Assembly: GCF_037482405.1 (NCBI RefSeq)
Contig: NZ_JBBHZZ010000007.1
Location: forward strand, 1 to 64,000
Length of the DNA: 64,000 nucleotides
Direction: 5' to 3'
Source: Pseudokineococcus marinus
GTDB lineage: Bacteria; Actinomycetota; Actinomycetes; Actinomycetales; Quadrisphaeraceae
Part shown: positions 16,841 to 25,264 of the stretch, piece after piece
How positions within the stretch are numbered: position 1 is the first letter of the stretch
Layout: the number at the start of each line of letters is the position of its first letter
Made by a program: the position numbers and the translations under genes
The notes under the pieces: generated by a model
Told to the model about the DNA's origin: nothing
What the model saw: only the letters and a program-made list of their open reading frames with translations
The model's database searches: none

Positions 16841-17398
16841 TCAGACGCCGACCTTGGAGCCGACGCGGTGGCCGGCGAGGCGCGCCTCGCGGTCCACGGT
16901 GTGCGCGGCGTGCCGGGCCTCGCGGCGGGCGAGCTTCGCCGCGCCGCGGGAGGCGCGCGAGGCGTCCTTGGCGGCCCGCTTGCCGCGCCAGCCGAGGCCC
17001 GGGCGGCCCTCGGTGTCGACGACCGAGACGAGCGCGGCGCCGACGAGGCCCAGGTCCTTGAGGAAGAGGGTGCGCTGGGCCTTGCGCTCCTCGCCCTGCA
17101 CCTTCCAGAAGGCGTGCTCGGCGACGGTCGACGGCGCCATGCTCACGGCCATCACGAGGGCCGAGGCGCGGGGCAGGCGCCCGAGGCCGAAGAGGAGGCC
17201 GGACACGGCCATGGCGGCGCCGTCGACGCGGACGACGGTGGCGACGTCGCGGTCGCCGAGCGAGAGGGGCTCGCGGACGCGCTCGACGACGGGCGACCAG
17301 GCCGCGGCGCGCTCGGGCGCCTTGCGGGCGAGCTGGACACCCTGGTCGACGAAGGCGGCGGCGAGCAGCGGTCGGGCGAGTCGTCGCATGATCGTCAT
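16841..17398 (-). CDS. DoxX family membrane protein
   Basis: 185 residues. The N-terminal LARPLLAAAFVDQGVQLARKAPERAA is the usual DoxX beginning. Hydrophobic stretches follow at about 55-75 and 80-100. The DLGLVGAALVSVVDTEGRPG segment is near residues 125-145. The C-terminal 40 residues are strongly basic and helical (KRAAKDASRASRGAAKLARREARH), which may contact membrane lipids or nucleic acid. The molecular role is unknown. It is divergent from sigR. Confidence 0.82.
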   Translation of the reverse strand: MTIMRRLARPLLAAAFVDQGVQLARKAPERAAAWSPVVERVREPLSLGDRDVATVVRVDGAAMAVSGLLFGLGRLPRASALVMAVSMAPSTVAEHAFWKVQGEERKAQRTLFLKDLGLVGAALVSVVDTEGRPGLGWRGKRAAKDASRASRGAAKLARREARHAAHTVDREARLAGHRVGSKVGV

Positions 17399-17527
17399 GG
17401 GCGGTGGTCTACCGCATGACGGCTCCCCGGGCCACGCGGGAGCGAGCGCCCCGGGCGAGGCGGCCGGGCGGTGCGGGGGCTGAGGCCGGGGAGCGGCCGG
17501 GGCGTGCGTCGGGGGAGCGGACCGGGG

Positions 17528-17554
17528 GGAACACCGGCGGGCCCGACGCGTGTT
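17528..17554 (+). promoter_or_regulatory. sigma-R type autoregulatory promoter upstream of sigR
   Basis: GGAAC at 17528-17532 and GTT at 17552-17554 with a 19-bp spacer. This fits the oxidative-stress sigma-R/SigH consensus (GGAAT-N18/19-GTT). Transcription would begin near 17560 and give an mRNA carrying the upstream start codon at 17634. Position in front of the sigma factor itself indicates positive autoregulation. Confidence 0.65.
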
Positions 17555-17633
17555 GTGCCTCCCAGCAGCGACAGGCCGACCCGCGGGAGCGGGTGGGGCC
17601 CGTCGAGCACGCACGCGGCCGAGGAGGAGGGGC

Positions 17634-18440
17634 ATGCTGGTCGTCCTGGACACGCAGAGCCGGCGGGAGGCGCCGCTGCGGCCCGCCGCCGCGGGCGGCG
17701 TCCCGCGCGCGGGACTACGCTCGCGCGAGATGGCAGACGAGCGCACGGCACAGGTCACGGAGCCGACCGCGGCGGACGGCGGGGGCGACGACGTCCAGCC
17801 CCAGGTCGAGGTGGGGGACGGCGTCGGCGAGCGCTCCTCGCGCGTGTCCGAGGAGGAGACGCAGGCGCAGCGCGTGGCCCGCTTCGAGGCGGAGGCGCTG
17901 CAGCACCTGGACCAGCTGTACTCGGCGGCGATGCGCATGACGCGCAACCCCGCCGACGCGGAGGACCTCGTGCAGGAGGCCTTCACCAAGGCCTTCGCGT
18001 CCTTCCACCAGTACCGGCCGGGCACGAACCTCAAGGCCTGGCTGTACCGGATCCTCACGAACACGTACATCAACACCTACCGCAAGAAGCAGCGGCAGCC
18101 GCAGCAGTCGCACTCCGAGGACGTGGAGGACTGGCAGCTCGCGCGCGCCGAGTCGCACACCTCGAGCGGCCTGCGGTCGGCGGAGACCGACGCCCTCGAC
18201 CACCTGCCGGACTCCGACGTCAAGGAGGCCCTGCAGCAGATCCCCGAGGACTTCCGCATCGCGGTGTACCTCGCCGACGTGGAGGGCTTCGCCTACAAGG
18301 AGATCGCGGAGATCATGGGCACGCCCATCGGCACCGTGATGTCGCGGCTGCACCGGGGTCGCCGCCAGCTGCGCGACCTGCTCTCCGACTACGCCCGCGA
18401 CCGCGGCGTGTCGGCGGCCCGTCAGGGGGCGGACGCATGA
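17634..18440 (+). CDS. sigR: ECF sigma factor of the SigR/SigH (thiol-oxidative stress) group
   Basis: 268 residues from ATG 17634, which follows a strong gaggaggagg ribosome site. An alternative ATG at 17730 (236 residues) has a TACGCT box 8 nt upstream and no ribosome site, so it would be a leaderless start. Region 2 is clear (LYSAAMRMTRNPADAEDLVQEAF, TNLKAWLYRILTNTYINTYRK), and region 4 has PEDFRIAVYLADVEGFAYKEIAEIMGTPIGTVMSRLHRGR. The following anti-sigma gene overlaps it by ATGA. In Streptomyces, sigR makes a stable short form and an unstable long form from two promoters; this locus has the same architecture. Expected regulon: thioredoxin and mycothiol systems. Confidence 0.95.
   Translation: MLVVLDTQSRREAPLRPAAAGGVPRAGLRSREMADERTAQVTEPTAADGGGDDVQPQVEVGDGVGERSSRVSEEETQAQRVARFEAEALQHLDQLYSAAMRMTRNPADAEDLVQEAFTKAFASFHQYRPGTNLKAWLYRILTNTYINTYRKKQRQPQQSHSEDVEDWQLARAESHTSSGLRSAETDALDHLPDSDVKEALQQIPEDFRIAVYLADVEGFAYKEIAEIMGTPIGTVMSRLHRGRRQLRDLLSDYARDRGVSAARQGADA
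17716..17732 (+). promoter_or_regulatory. candidate leaderless promoter/start for the short sigma-R form
   Basis: TACGCT at 17716-17721 is followed by 8 nt and ATG 17730. This matches the spacing seen before many other genes in the window. It would produce a short protein without the 32-residue N-terminal extension. Confidence 0.5.
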
Positions 18441-18718
18441 GCGCCGTGGACGGGCCCTCGCCGGGGCCGCGGGAGACCGACTGCGACGAGGTCATCGACC
18501 GGCTCTACGCCTTCCTCGACCACGAGCTGTCCACCGCGGACGAGGTCGACGTGGGCCGCATCCAGCGCCACCTCGACGAGTGCGCGCCGTGCCTGCGCGA
18601 GCGCGACGTGGAGGTCGTGGTGCGCCAGGTCGTCAAGCGCGCCTGCGCGAGCGACTGCGCACCCGAGACCCTGCGCGTGAAGATCCTCACCCAGATCACG
18701 CAGGTGCGCTCCGGCTAG
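18437..18718 (+). CDS. rsrA: zinc-containing redox-sensing anti-sigma factor (RsrA/RshA type)
   Basis: 93 residues, typical for the family. The zinc motif H45-x3-C49-x2-C52 (HLDECAPC) is present with C16 upstream and C70/C74 downstream, the arrangement of thiol-disulphide switching ZAS proteins. Reduced protein binds the sigma factor; oxidation releases zinc and frees it. The ATG overlaps the sigR stop (ATGA), giving coupled, near-stoichiometric synthesis. A GNRA-type hairpin follows about 40 bp after the stop. Confidence 0.93.
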   Translation: MSAVDGPSPGPRETDCDEVIDRLYAFLDHELSTADEVDVGRIQRHLDECAPCLRERDVEVVVRQVVKRACASDCAPETLRVKILTQITQVRSG

Positions 18719-18759
18719 GACGCGCCGGCCAGCACGACGGCCACCCGCCACGACGACGG

Positions 18760-18787
18760 GCCCGCACCACCGCGAGGTGGTGCGGGC
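18760..18787 (+). terminator. terminator of the sigR-rsrA operon
   Basis: A perfect 12-bp stem, gcccgcaccacc against ggtggtgcgggc, closed by a GCGA tetraloop. The scaffold gap begins at the very next base, so downstream sequence is missing. Confidence 0.75.
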
Positions 18788-18918
18788 NNNNNNNNNNNNN
18801 NNNNNNNNNNNNNNNNNNNNNNNNNNNNNNNNNNNNNNNNNNNNNNNNNNNNNNNNNNNNNNNNNNNNNNNNNNNNNNNNNNNNNNNNNNNNNNNNNNNN
18901 NNNNNNNNNNNNNNNNNN
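18788..18918. other. assembly gap (131 N)
   Basis: A run of N directly after the sigR-rsrA terminator hairpin. The length is probably nominal. No gene call can be made inside it. Confidence 0.99.
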
Positions 18919-18971
18919 TCGTCGTGCTGTGGCCGTCCCGGGCGGGCGCGGCCCACCGGGGTGGGCCGCGC

Positions 18972-19046
18972 TCAGCTGTTGGGGCGGTTGCCGTGGTTCG
19001 CGCTGCTCTTCTTGCGCGAGCGGCGCTTGCGGGCGCGCTTGCTCAT
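18972..19046 (-). CDS. 50S ribosomal protein bL37
   Basis: 24 residues, MSKRARKRRSRKKSS then ANHGNRPNS. The lysine/arginine run followed by ANHGxRPN matches bL37, the tiny actinobacterial large-subunit protein seen in mycobacterial ribosomes. A gaggaggcggc ribosome site precedes the ATG. Its position next to sigma-R/anti-sigma and the biotinyl protein is plausible for this lineage. Genes this short are commonly missed. Confidence 0.85.
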   Translation of the reverse strand: MSKRARKRRSRKKSSANHGNRPNS

Positions 19047-19347
19047 GCCGCCTCCTCGTCCGTCGGAAGACCCGCGGTCGCGGGCGGGAACGATCGTCCC
19101 ACAGCACGGTGAGGCGCCGCGTCGGCTGCCGGCAGTGGCGCGCGCAGGTGAGGGCTGCGCCGTCCTCGGGTGGTGGTGCGGGCGCGGAGAGCACGTCAGG
19201 CCGGCGCCCTGACCCCCGCGGGTGGTGAGCACGGCGCGCCGAGCCAGTGCCGGAGTGCGCGCGCCACCACCCGCCCCGGCTCCCGCCCCGGCCCCGGCCC
19301 GGCCCTGCGTCACCGGGCCCGGCCCCGCGCGTGGTTCGATCGGCAGC

Positions 19348-19575
19348 GTGGAGAGCGTCCGGGCGGAGATGGTGGCGGGGGTCCTCAGCATCGCGGTGGA
19401 CGTCGGCGAGGTGGTCGAGGCCGGCCAGACGCTGCTGCTGCTGGAGTCGATGAAGATGGAGATCCCCGTGGTCCCCGAGGGGCGCGGGCGCGTCGCGCGG
19501 GTGACGGTGAGCCCGGGCGACGTCGTCCAGGAGGGCGACCTGCTCGTCGTCCTCGAGGCGGCGCCGGCCCCTTGA
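19348..19575 (+). CDS. biotin/lipoyl attachment domain protein, TB7.3-like
   Basis: 75 residues from GTG. The whole protein is one biotinyl domain with the modification motif ESMKME (biotinyl lysine) in the middle hairpin and VVQEGDLLVVLE at the end. It corresponds closely in length and sequence to mycobacterial biotinylated protein TB7.3, which also lies beside sigH/rshA. It is a free-standing carrier, perhaps for an acyl-CoA carboxylase encoded elsewhere. The GTG aligns with the TB7.3 N-terminus (VRAE-VA-VL). The 300 bp upstream separate it divergently from bL37 and hold no gene. Confidence 0.88.
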   Translation: MESVRAEMVAGVLSIAVDVGEVVEAGQTLLLLESMKMEIPVVPEGRGRVARVTVSPGDVVQEGDLLVVLEAAPAP

Positions 19576-19632
19576 GGCGCTCGCGCCGCTAGCGTGCCCC
19601 CGCGGCGGGGTCGGCGGACGGGCGGAGCGGGC

Positions 19633-21624
19633 GTGGACGAGAAGGTGGCGCGGGAGCCGCGACCGGTGACGGGTCGGGTGCCGCAGCCGGTCGCCGCGGC
19701 CGCGGACGACCTCCTGGCGGGCCTGGCGCCGGAGCGTCGCGAGCTGTTCCACCTGCGCGTCGAGCGCTGGTGGCCCGACGTGCGGGAGGGTCTCGCGGCC
19801 GTCCACGGGACCGAGGCGGCCGCGCGCCTGGAGGTGCGGCTCCTGCGGGCCGCCGCCACCTCCTACGCCCGCCGCGACGAGGACCTCCACCGGCTCGACC
19901 AGGCCCGGACGCTGGCGCCTGACTGGTTCCAGCGTCCGGGGATGCTGGGCTACGCGGCCTACGCCGACCGCTTCGCCGGCACCCTGGCGGGGGTCCGCGA
20001 CCGGCTGCCCCTGCTGGAGGAGCTCGGCGTCACGTACCTGCACCTCATGCCCCTCCTGCTGCCCCGCGAGGGCGACAGCGACGGCGGGTACGCCGTCGCC
20101 GACTACCGCCGCGTGCGCCCGGACCTCGGCACCACCGAGGACCTGCGGGAGCTCGCGACCACCCTGCGCGGCCGCGGCGTGAGCCTGGTGCTCGACCTCG
20201 TGCTCAACCACGTGGCCCGCGAGCACCCGTGGGCGGAGCTGGCGCGGCGCGGCACGCCCGAGGAGAGGGCGCGGTACCGGGGCTACTTCCACGTCTTCGG
20301 CGACCGCGAGGGGCCCGACGCCTTCGAGCGGACGCTGCCGGAGGTCTTCCCGGACACCTCGCCCGGCAGCTTCACCTGGGACGAGGAGCTGGACGCCTGG
20401 GTCTGGACGACCTTCAACAGCTTCCAGTGGGACCTCGACTGGTCCTCGCCCGAGGTCCTCGCCGAGATGGTCGACGTCGTCCTCCACCTCGCCGACCTCG
20501 GCGTCGAGGTGCTGCGCCTGGACGCCGTGGCGTTCCTCTGGAAGCGCCTGGGCACGAGCTGCCAGAACCAGCCCGAGGTCCACGACCTCGTCCAGGTGCT
20601 CCGCGGCGTCACCCGGGTGGCCTGCCCCGGCCTGCTGCTCAAGGCCGAGGCCATCGTCGCCCCCGACGACCTGGTCCCCTACCTCGGCACCGGTGCGCAC
20701 GCCGGGCGCGTCAGCGACCTCGCCTACCACAACAGCCTCATGGTCCAGGTGTGGTCGATGCTCGCCACGGGTGACGTGGTGCTCGCGACGCGCGCGCTGC
20801 AGCGCATCCCGCCGGCCCCCTCCTCCACCGCGTGGATCACGTACGTGCGCTGCCACGACGACATCGGCTGGGCGGTCTCCGACGAGGACGCCGCCGCCGT
20901 CGGCCTCTCCGGGCACGGGCACCGGTCGTTCCTCGCGGACTGGTACTCCGGCGCCTTCCCCGGCTCCCCGGCCACGGGGCTGGTCTTCCAGGAGGACCCG
21001 GCGACGGGCGACCGGCGGACGAGCGGCGCCACGGCGGCGCTCACCGGGCTGGAGGCGGCGCTCGCGCGGGGCGGGCGGCCGGGGGACGAGGACGTCGACC
21101 TCGCCGTGCGCCGCGTCCTCCTGGCCCACGCGGTCGTCCTCGGGTGGGGCGGCGTCCCCGTGCTGTGGTCCGGCGACGAGGTCGGCCAGCCCGGCGACCC
21201 CGGCTGGGCGGGCGAGCCGGGCCACGAGGCCGACAACCGCTGGGTCCACCGCCCCCGCGCCTCGGAGGTCCTCCTCGCCGAGCGCCACGACCCCTCGACC
21301 GTCGCGGGAACGGTCTTCGCGGGCGTCCGCCACCTCGCCCGCACGCGCGCGTCGCTGCCGCACCTGCACGCCGCGACGCCCGCGCAGGTGCTCGACCCGA
21401 GCGACCCGGGGGTCCTCGTCGTCCTGCGCCGCCACCCGGAGGGCGACCTCCTGCTGCTCGCCAACGTCACGGGCTCCTGGCGGCCGTTCCCGGGCGAGCG
21501 CCTCGACGCCGCCGGTCTCGGCGGTGCCCCCGACGCCCTCACCGGGCGGGTGCCCGAGCGCGGGGGCGACGGGGCGCTGTGGCTCTCGCCCTACGACGTC
21601 GTCTGGCTCGTCGGCTCGCGCTGA
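19633..21624 (+). CDS. GH13 amylosucrase / sucrose-active alpha-glucosidase family enzyme
   Basis: 663 residues from GTG 19633, preceded by ggagcgggc. A TAGCGT box at 19590-19595 makes any start before about 19602 unlikely. An N-terminal helical domain leads to the (beta/alpha)8 barrel: LVLDLVLNHVAREH (region I), VLRLDAVAFLWKRLGTSCQNQPE (catalytic Asp), LLKAEAIV (catalytic Glu) and YVRCHDDIGW (region IV). The CQNQPE and CHDDIGW motifs are characteristic of amylosucrase-type GH13_4 proteins, which split sucrose and polymerise or transfer glucose. A sucrose hydrolase cannot be excluded. No transporter is next to it. Confidence 0.88.
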   Translation: MDEKVAREPRPVTGRVPQPVAAAADDLLAGLAPERRELFHLRVERWWPDVREGLAAVHGTEAAARLEVRLLRAAATSYARRDEDLHRLDQARTLAPDWFQRPGMLGYAAYADRFAGTLAGVRDRLPLLEELGVTYLHLMPLLLPREGDSDGGYAVADYRRVRPDLGTTEDLRELATTLRGRGVSLVLDLVLNHVAREHPWAELARRGTPEERARYRGYFHVFGDREGPDAFERTLPEVFPDTSPGSFTWDEELDAWVWTTFNSFQWDLDWSSPEVLAEMVDVVLHLADLGVEVLRLDAVAFLWKRLGTSCQNQPEVHDLVQVLRGVTRVACPGLLLKAEAIVAPDDLVPYLGTGAHAGRVSDLAYHNSLMVQVWSMLATGDVVLATRALQRIPPAPSSTAWITYVRCHDDIGWAVSDEDAAAVGLSGHGHRSFLADWYSGAFPGSPATGLVFQEDPATGDRRTSGATAALTGLEAALARGGRPGDEDVDLAVRRVLLAHAVVLGWGGVPVLWSGDEVGQPGDPGWAGEPGHEADNRWVHRPRASEVLLAERHDPSTVAGTVFAGVRHLARTRASLPHLHAATPAQVLDPSDPGVLVVLRRHPEGDLLLLANVTGSWRPFPGERLDAAGLGGAPDALTGRVPERGGDGALWLSPYDVVWLVGSR

Positions 21625-21663
21625 GCGAGGGCGGCCGGCCCAGACGGCTGCCGCGGTCCGGGA

Positions 21664-21707
21664 TGGGTCCGGGGCTGGTCCGGGCTGGTCCGGGCCGGTC
21701 CGGGTCT
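21664..21707 (+). repeat. tandem GGTCCGG repeats before pilT
   Basis: Four imperfect units of about 10 bp (ggtccggggct, ggtccgggct, ggtccgggcc, ggtccgggtc) lie in the 116-bp gap between the amylosucrase gene and pilT. Spacing is about one helical turn. Possibly a slippage product or a regulator array; no function is shown. Confidence 0.6.
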
Positions 21708-21740
21708 CAGGGTGCGGGTGGGACGTGCCGATGGGACGGC

Positions 21741-22865
21741 GTGACCACTGCGCCCGCGACGTCCACGCCGCCGGAGACGCCTGCCGAGGAGCTGTCCGTC
21801 TGGCCGTTCCTGCGGGCGCTGTGCGACCTGCAGGGCTCGGACCTGCACTGCAAGGTCGGCTCGCCGCCGCGGGTGCGCATCGACGGGCGCCTGCGGCGCC
21901 TGCAGTTCCGCGACCTCACCTTCGCGGACACCGAGGGCCTGCTGCGGCAGGTGATGCGCGAGGACGCGCGGGAGCGCTTCGCGCAGACCCTCGAGGCCGA
22001 CTTCGCCTACTCCGTCCCGGGCATGGGGCGCTTCCGCGTCAACGCCTTCCGGGCGCGCGGGTCGGTGGGCCTCGTCATCCGCCGGGTGGCCGTGGGCGCG
22101 GTCCCGCTGTCCGACCTCGGCCTGCCCGCGGTCGTGGGCACCCTGGCCCTCGAGCCGCGGGGCCTCGTCCTCGTCACCGGCCCAACCGGCTCGGGCAAGA
22201 CGACGACGCTCGCCGGGATGGTCGACCACATCAACAGCAACCGGGAGGTCCACCTGCTCACGGTGGAGGACCCCATCGAGGTCCTCCACCAGGACAAGCT
22301 CGCCATGATCAACCAGCGCGAGCTGGGGCTCGACACCGCCAGCTTCGGCAGCGCCCTGCGGGCGGCGATGCGCCAGGACCCCGACGTCGTCCTCGTCGGC
22401 GAGATGCGCGACGCCGACACCGTGCGGGCCGCGCTCGCGGCGGCGGAGACCGGCCACTTCGTCATGAGCACGCTCCACACGACGGACGCCACGGAGACGG
22501 TGGCGAGGATCATCGACTTCTTCCCCCACCACGAGCAGCAGCAGGTGCGCCTGTCCCTCGCCGGCTCGCTGCGGGGCATCGTCTGCCAGCGCCTCGTGCC
22601 CCGCGCCGACGGCCAGGGCCGCGCCGTCACCGTGGAGGTCTGCGTGGGCACGGGGCGGGTGGCGGACGCCGTCGCCGACCCCGAGAAGACGGCCACCATC
22701 GCCGACCTCGTCGCCGACGGGGCCTTCTACGGCATGCAGACCTTCGACCAGCACCTCGTCGAGCTCTACCGCGACGGCGTCGTCGGCCTCGACGACGCCA
22801 TGGCCGCCGCCACGCGCCCGCACGACCTCGCCGTGGAGATGCGCCGGCTCGGGCTCGTGGCCTGA
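21741..22865 (+). CDS. pilT: PilT-type twitching motility ATPase
   Basis: 374 residues. An N-terminal PAS-like subdomain (GSDLHCKVGSPPRVRIDGRLRRL) leads to the RecA-like core with Walker A GPTGSGKTTT at 147-156, the Asp-box region TVEDPIEVLH, Walker B DPDVVLVGEMRD and the His box MSTLHTTDATETVARIIDFFP. These features fit a hexameric type IV pilus retraction ATPase. No pilin, PilB, PilC or prepilin peptidase gene is in the window, so its pilus is elsewhere or it acts differently. Start is a GTG; no convincing ribosome site was seen. Confidence 0.92.
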   Translation: MTTAPATSTPPETPAEELSVWPFLRALCDLQGSDLHCKVGSPPRVRIDGRLRRLQFRDLTFADTEGLLRQVMREDARERFAQTLEADFAYSVPGMGRFRVNAFRARGSVGLVIRRVAVGAVPLSDLGLPAVVGTLALEPRGLVLVTGPTGSGKTTTLAGMVDHINSNREVHLLTVEDPIEVLHQDKLAMINQRELGLDTASFGSALRAAMRQDPDVVLVGEMRDADTVRAALAAAETGHFVMSTLHTTDATETVARIIDFFPHHEQQQVRLSLAGSLRGIVCQRLVPRADGQGRAVTVEVCVGTGRVADAVADPEKTATIADLVADGAFYGMQTFDQHLVELYRDGVVGLDDAMAAATRPHDLAVEMRRLGLVA

Positions 22866-22914
22866 GCGCACCGTCGGTCGGCGGTCCGGGTGCCCTGGCG
22901 TGCGAGGCTGAGGC

Positions 22915-23811
22915 GTGCCCGTCGCGCCGTCCCGCCCGCCCGAGCGCGGGCTGACCCGGCGCGAGGTCCTGCGGCGGCTGCCCGGGCCGACGCGGCAGCT
23001 CCTGCGGCGCCGCGAGCTCCCGCTGACCGCCGCTGGCCTCACCTTCTACGGGGCGCTCGCGGCGGTGCCCTCGGTCCTCATCGCCGTCCGCGTCGCGGGC
23101 TGGCTGGTCGGCGAGGAACGGGTGCTCGCCCTCGGCGCCTCCCTGCAGGCCGCGCTGCCCTCGGCGATGTCGGCCGACGTCGTCGCCCGGTCCGTCGTCG
23201 TCTACGGGCTCGGCGTCGCCTGGCCCGTCGTCATCTTCAGCCTCTTCCCCGCGAGCCTGTACGGGGAGGGGCTGCGCCGCGCCTACACGGCCCTCGGCGG
23301 CGAGCCGCCGGCGCCGGGCGGCGACGAGGAGCGGGGGTCGCGCTGGCTGCGGCGGCTCGGCTCCGGGTGGCGGGCCCGCGCCTCCGTGCTCCCCGTCCTC
23401 GCGGCCGCGCCGCTGCTGCTGCTCGTCGTCCTCGGCGTGACCCCGCTCGTGGCCGACCTGTTCTCCCAGGGCGCGCGGGGGACGGCCCTCGGCGTCTACG
23501 TCGCCCTCAACGTCGACTGGGTCGTCATCTCCCTGCCGCTCGCGTGGACCTTCCGCACCGTCGCCCCGCAGCACCTGTCCTGGCGTGCGGCCCTGGCCGG
23601 CGGCTTCGCCACGGGCGCCTTCGTCGCCGGCTTCGTGCAGGGGATCGTGCTCTTCGTCGCCCTGCCGGTCGACATCGGGGCGCCCTTCGGCGGCTCCGCG
23701 CCCGTGGGCGGCGTGATCGCGGCCCTGCTGTGGCTCTGGCTCCTCCACGTCGTCGTGCTCGTGGGCTTCGCCGCCACCCTCTCGGCCGTGCGCCTGCGCC
23801 GCGAGGGCTGA
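22915..23811 (+). CDS. YihY/BrkB family membrane protein
   Basis: 298 residues from GTG. The family start LPLTAAGLTFYGALAAVPSVLIAVRVAGW is present, followed by membrane helices near 95-115, 160-185, 195-215, 230-250 and 260-285. Inner-membrane protein of unknown function; older 'ribonuclease BN' labels for the family are wrong. It ends at a bidirectional terminator facing the convergent GDPD gene. Confidence 0.87.
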   Translation: MPVAPSRPPERGLTRREVLRRLPGPTRQLLRRRELPLTAAGLTFYGALAAVPSVLIAVRVAGWLVGEERVLALGASLQAALPSAMSADVVARSVVVYGLGVAWPVVIFSLFPASLYGEGLRRAYTALGGEPPAPGGDEERGSRWLRRLGSGWRARASVLPVLAAAPLLLLVVLGVTPLVADLFSQGARGTALGVYVALNVDWVVISLPLAWTFRTVAPQHLSWRAALAGGFATGAFVAGFVQGIVLFVALPVDIGAPFGGSAPVGGVIAALLWLWLLHVVVLVGFAATLSAVRLRREG

Positions 23812-23838
23812 GCCCCGCGGGCGGGGCCCGCGGGGCTC
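23810..23838. terminator. bidirectional terminator between yihY and GDPD genes
   Basis: A 12-bp stem, gagccccgcggg against cccgcggggctc, between convergent stop codons at 23811 and 23865. Confidence 0.82.
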
Positions 23839-23864
23839 AAGACGGTCGAGGTGGGGGCCGCGGC

Positions 23865-24971
23865 TCAGGGGGCGGCGAGCGTCGTCCCGTCGTCCGGCGC
23901 CGGGCCGGCGTCCGCCGGTGCGGGGCCGGCGTCCGCGGCGGTCGTCGTGCCGCCGCGCCGCGGCGCGGGCACGGGGGAGCGGCGCCCCTCCACCCACCCG
24001 AGCATGCGGTCGGGTCGGTTCGTGATGACGCCGTCCGCTCCGGCCTCCTCCAGCTGCGCCCACCGGGCGGCGTCGTCGACCGTCCACACCCACACGGCCA
24101 CGCCGAGGTCGTGGAGGGCGCCGACGACCTCGGGTGAGCCCACCACGAGGCGCGCGCCGGGGTTCACGGCCGACAAGCGGTGCTCCGCGACGAGGCGGCG
24201 CACCTCCTCGGACACGCGCGGCGGACCGCCCGTCTCGCCGTGCCCCGGCCCGTCCTGCGTCCCTGCGCCGGCCTCGAGGAGAGGGACCCCGCCGCCCTCG
24301 CGCAGCAGCAGGCCGAGCGCGAGGTCCGGCGCCGCGTGGGCGCACGCGGCCACGGTGCCCGCGTCGAAGGACTGGAGCACGACCCGCTCGGCGAGCCCGC
24401 GGGCGCGGACGGCCGCGACCACGGGCGCCACCTCGGCCGGCGCCCACGAGCCCTTGAGCTCCAGCAGCAGGTGCGGCTCGTCGTGGGCGGCCGCCCAGTC
24501 CAGGAGCTCGTCGAGCAGCGGGACCCGGGCGCCGCCGAAGCCGGGGGCGAACCAGGACCCGGCGTCGAGGGCGGCCACCTCGGCGGCGGTGAGGCCGGCG
24601 AGGTCCCCGGCGCCGTCGGTGGTGCGCTCGAGCCGTGGGTCGTGGAGGACGACGGCGACGCCGTCCCGCGTGCGGCGCAGGTCCGTCTCGACCCAGGGCG
24701 CACCGGCGCGGCGCGCGGCCTCGAAGGCGGCCAGGGTGTTCTCGGGGGCCGTCGAGGAGCTCCCGCGGTGGGCCACGACGGCGGGCGGCGCCCCCGGGGC
24801 GCGCCGCAGCAGCGGCAGGGGGCCGCGGCGCACCGCGGCGCCGGCGTCCGGGGGGTCCGCGGGCGGTGCGCCCGGGTCCTCGGTCGGCGGTTGGGCAGCC
24901 GCGCTGGGCGCTGCGGGCGAGGGCGTCGAGGGCGTGGGCGCTGGTGCGGGGACGCGACGCGTCGTCGTCAT
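23865..24971 (-). CDS. glycerophosphodiester phosphodiesterase
   Basis: 368 residues. The GDPD barrel begins with VVAHRGSSSTAPENTLAAFEAA (catalytic His and metal ligands), then WVETDLRRTRDGVAVVLHDPRLERTTDG with the second His, LLLELKG, and GADGVITNRPDRM at the end. It hydrolyses glycerophosphodiesters to glycerol 3-phosphate and an alcohol. The first ~50 and last ~40 residues are Pro/Ala-rich and disordered. No signal peptide is evident, so it is likely cytoplasmic. A gggag ribosome site lies before the ATG. Confidence 0.9.
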   Translation of the reverse strand: MTTTRRVPAPAPTPSTPSPAAPSAAAQPPTEDPGAPPADPPDAGAAVRRGPLPLLRRAPGAPPAVVAHRGSSSTAPENTLAAFEAARRAGAPWVETDLRRTRDGVAVVLHDPRLERTTDGAGDLAGLTAAEVAALDAGSWFAPGFGGARVPLLDELLDWAAAHDEPHLLLELKGSWAPAEVAPVVAAVRARGLAERVVLQSFDAGTVAACAHAAPDLALGLLLREGGGVPLLEAGAGTQDGPGHGETGGPPRVSEEVRRLVAEHRLSAVNPGARLVVGSPEVVGALHDLGVAVWVWTVDDAARWAQLEEAGADGVITNRPDRMLGWVEGRRSPVPAPRRGGTTTAADAGPAPADAGPAPDDGTTLAAP

Positions 24972-25264
24972 GGGGGCTCCCGGGCGGGGTCACCCGGGCG
25001 GGCCCGGGTGCTGACTGCGGCGACGTTACGTCGGCCCGGTGCCGGCGCGCACGACCGACGCCCCCGTCGGCGCGGGTCTCCGCGGAGATTTCACCGCGCC
25101 GCCACCGGGCGGCTCCCCGGCGGTCGCCGGGCGGGTGGGGACGCCGCCTGCGGCGGTCGGCACGGCGCGGCACGATGGCGACAGCCCGTCCCGTCCACCA
25201 CCACGACCACGAGCCGCGGGCCCGCCCGGAGCCCGGAGGGCCGCGCCGGCGCCGAGGAGGCCCC

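Noticed and set aside
19594..19632. Earlier start for the amylosucrase gene
   Set aside because: It would overlap the likely -10 box at 19590-19595, and a ribosome site lies before GTG 19633.
21664..21707. Possible CRISPR-like repeat
   Set aside because: Units are about 10 bp, contiguous and without spacers; no cas genes are present.
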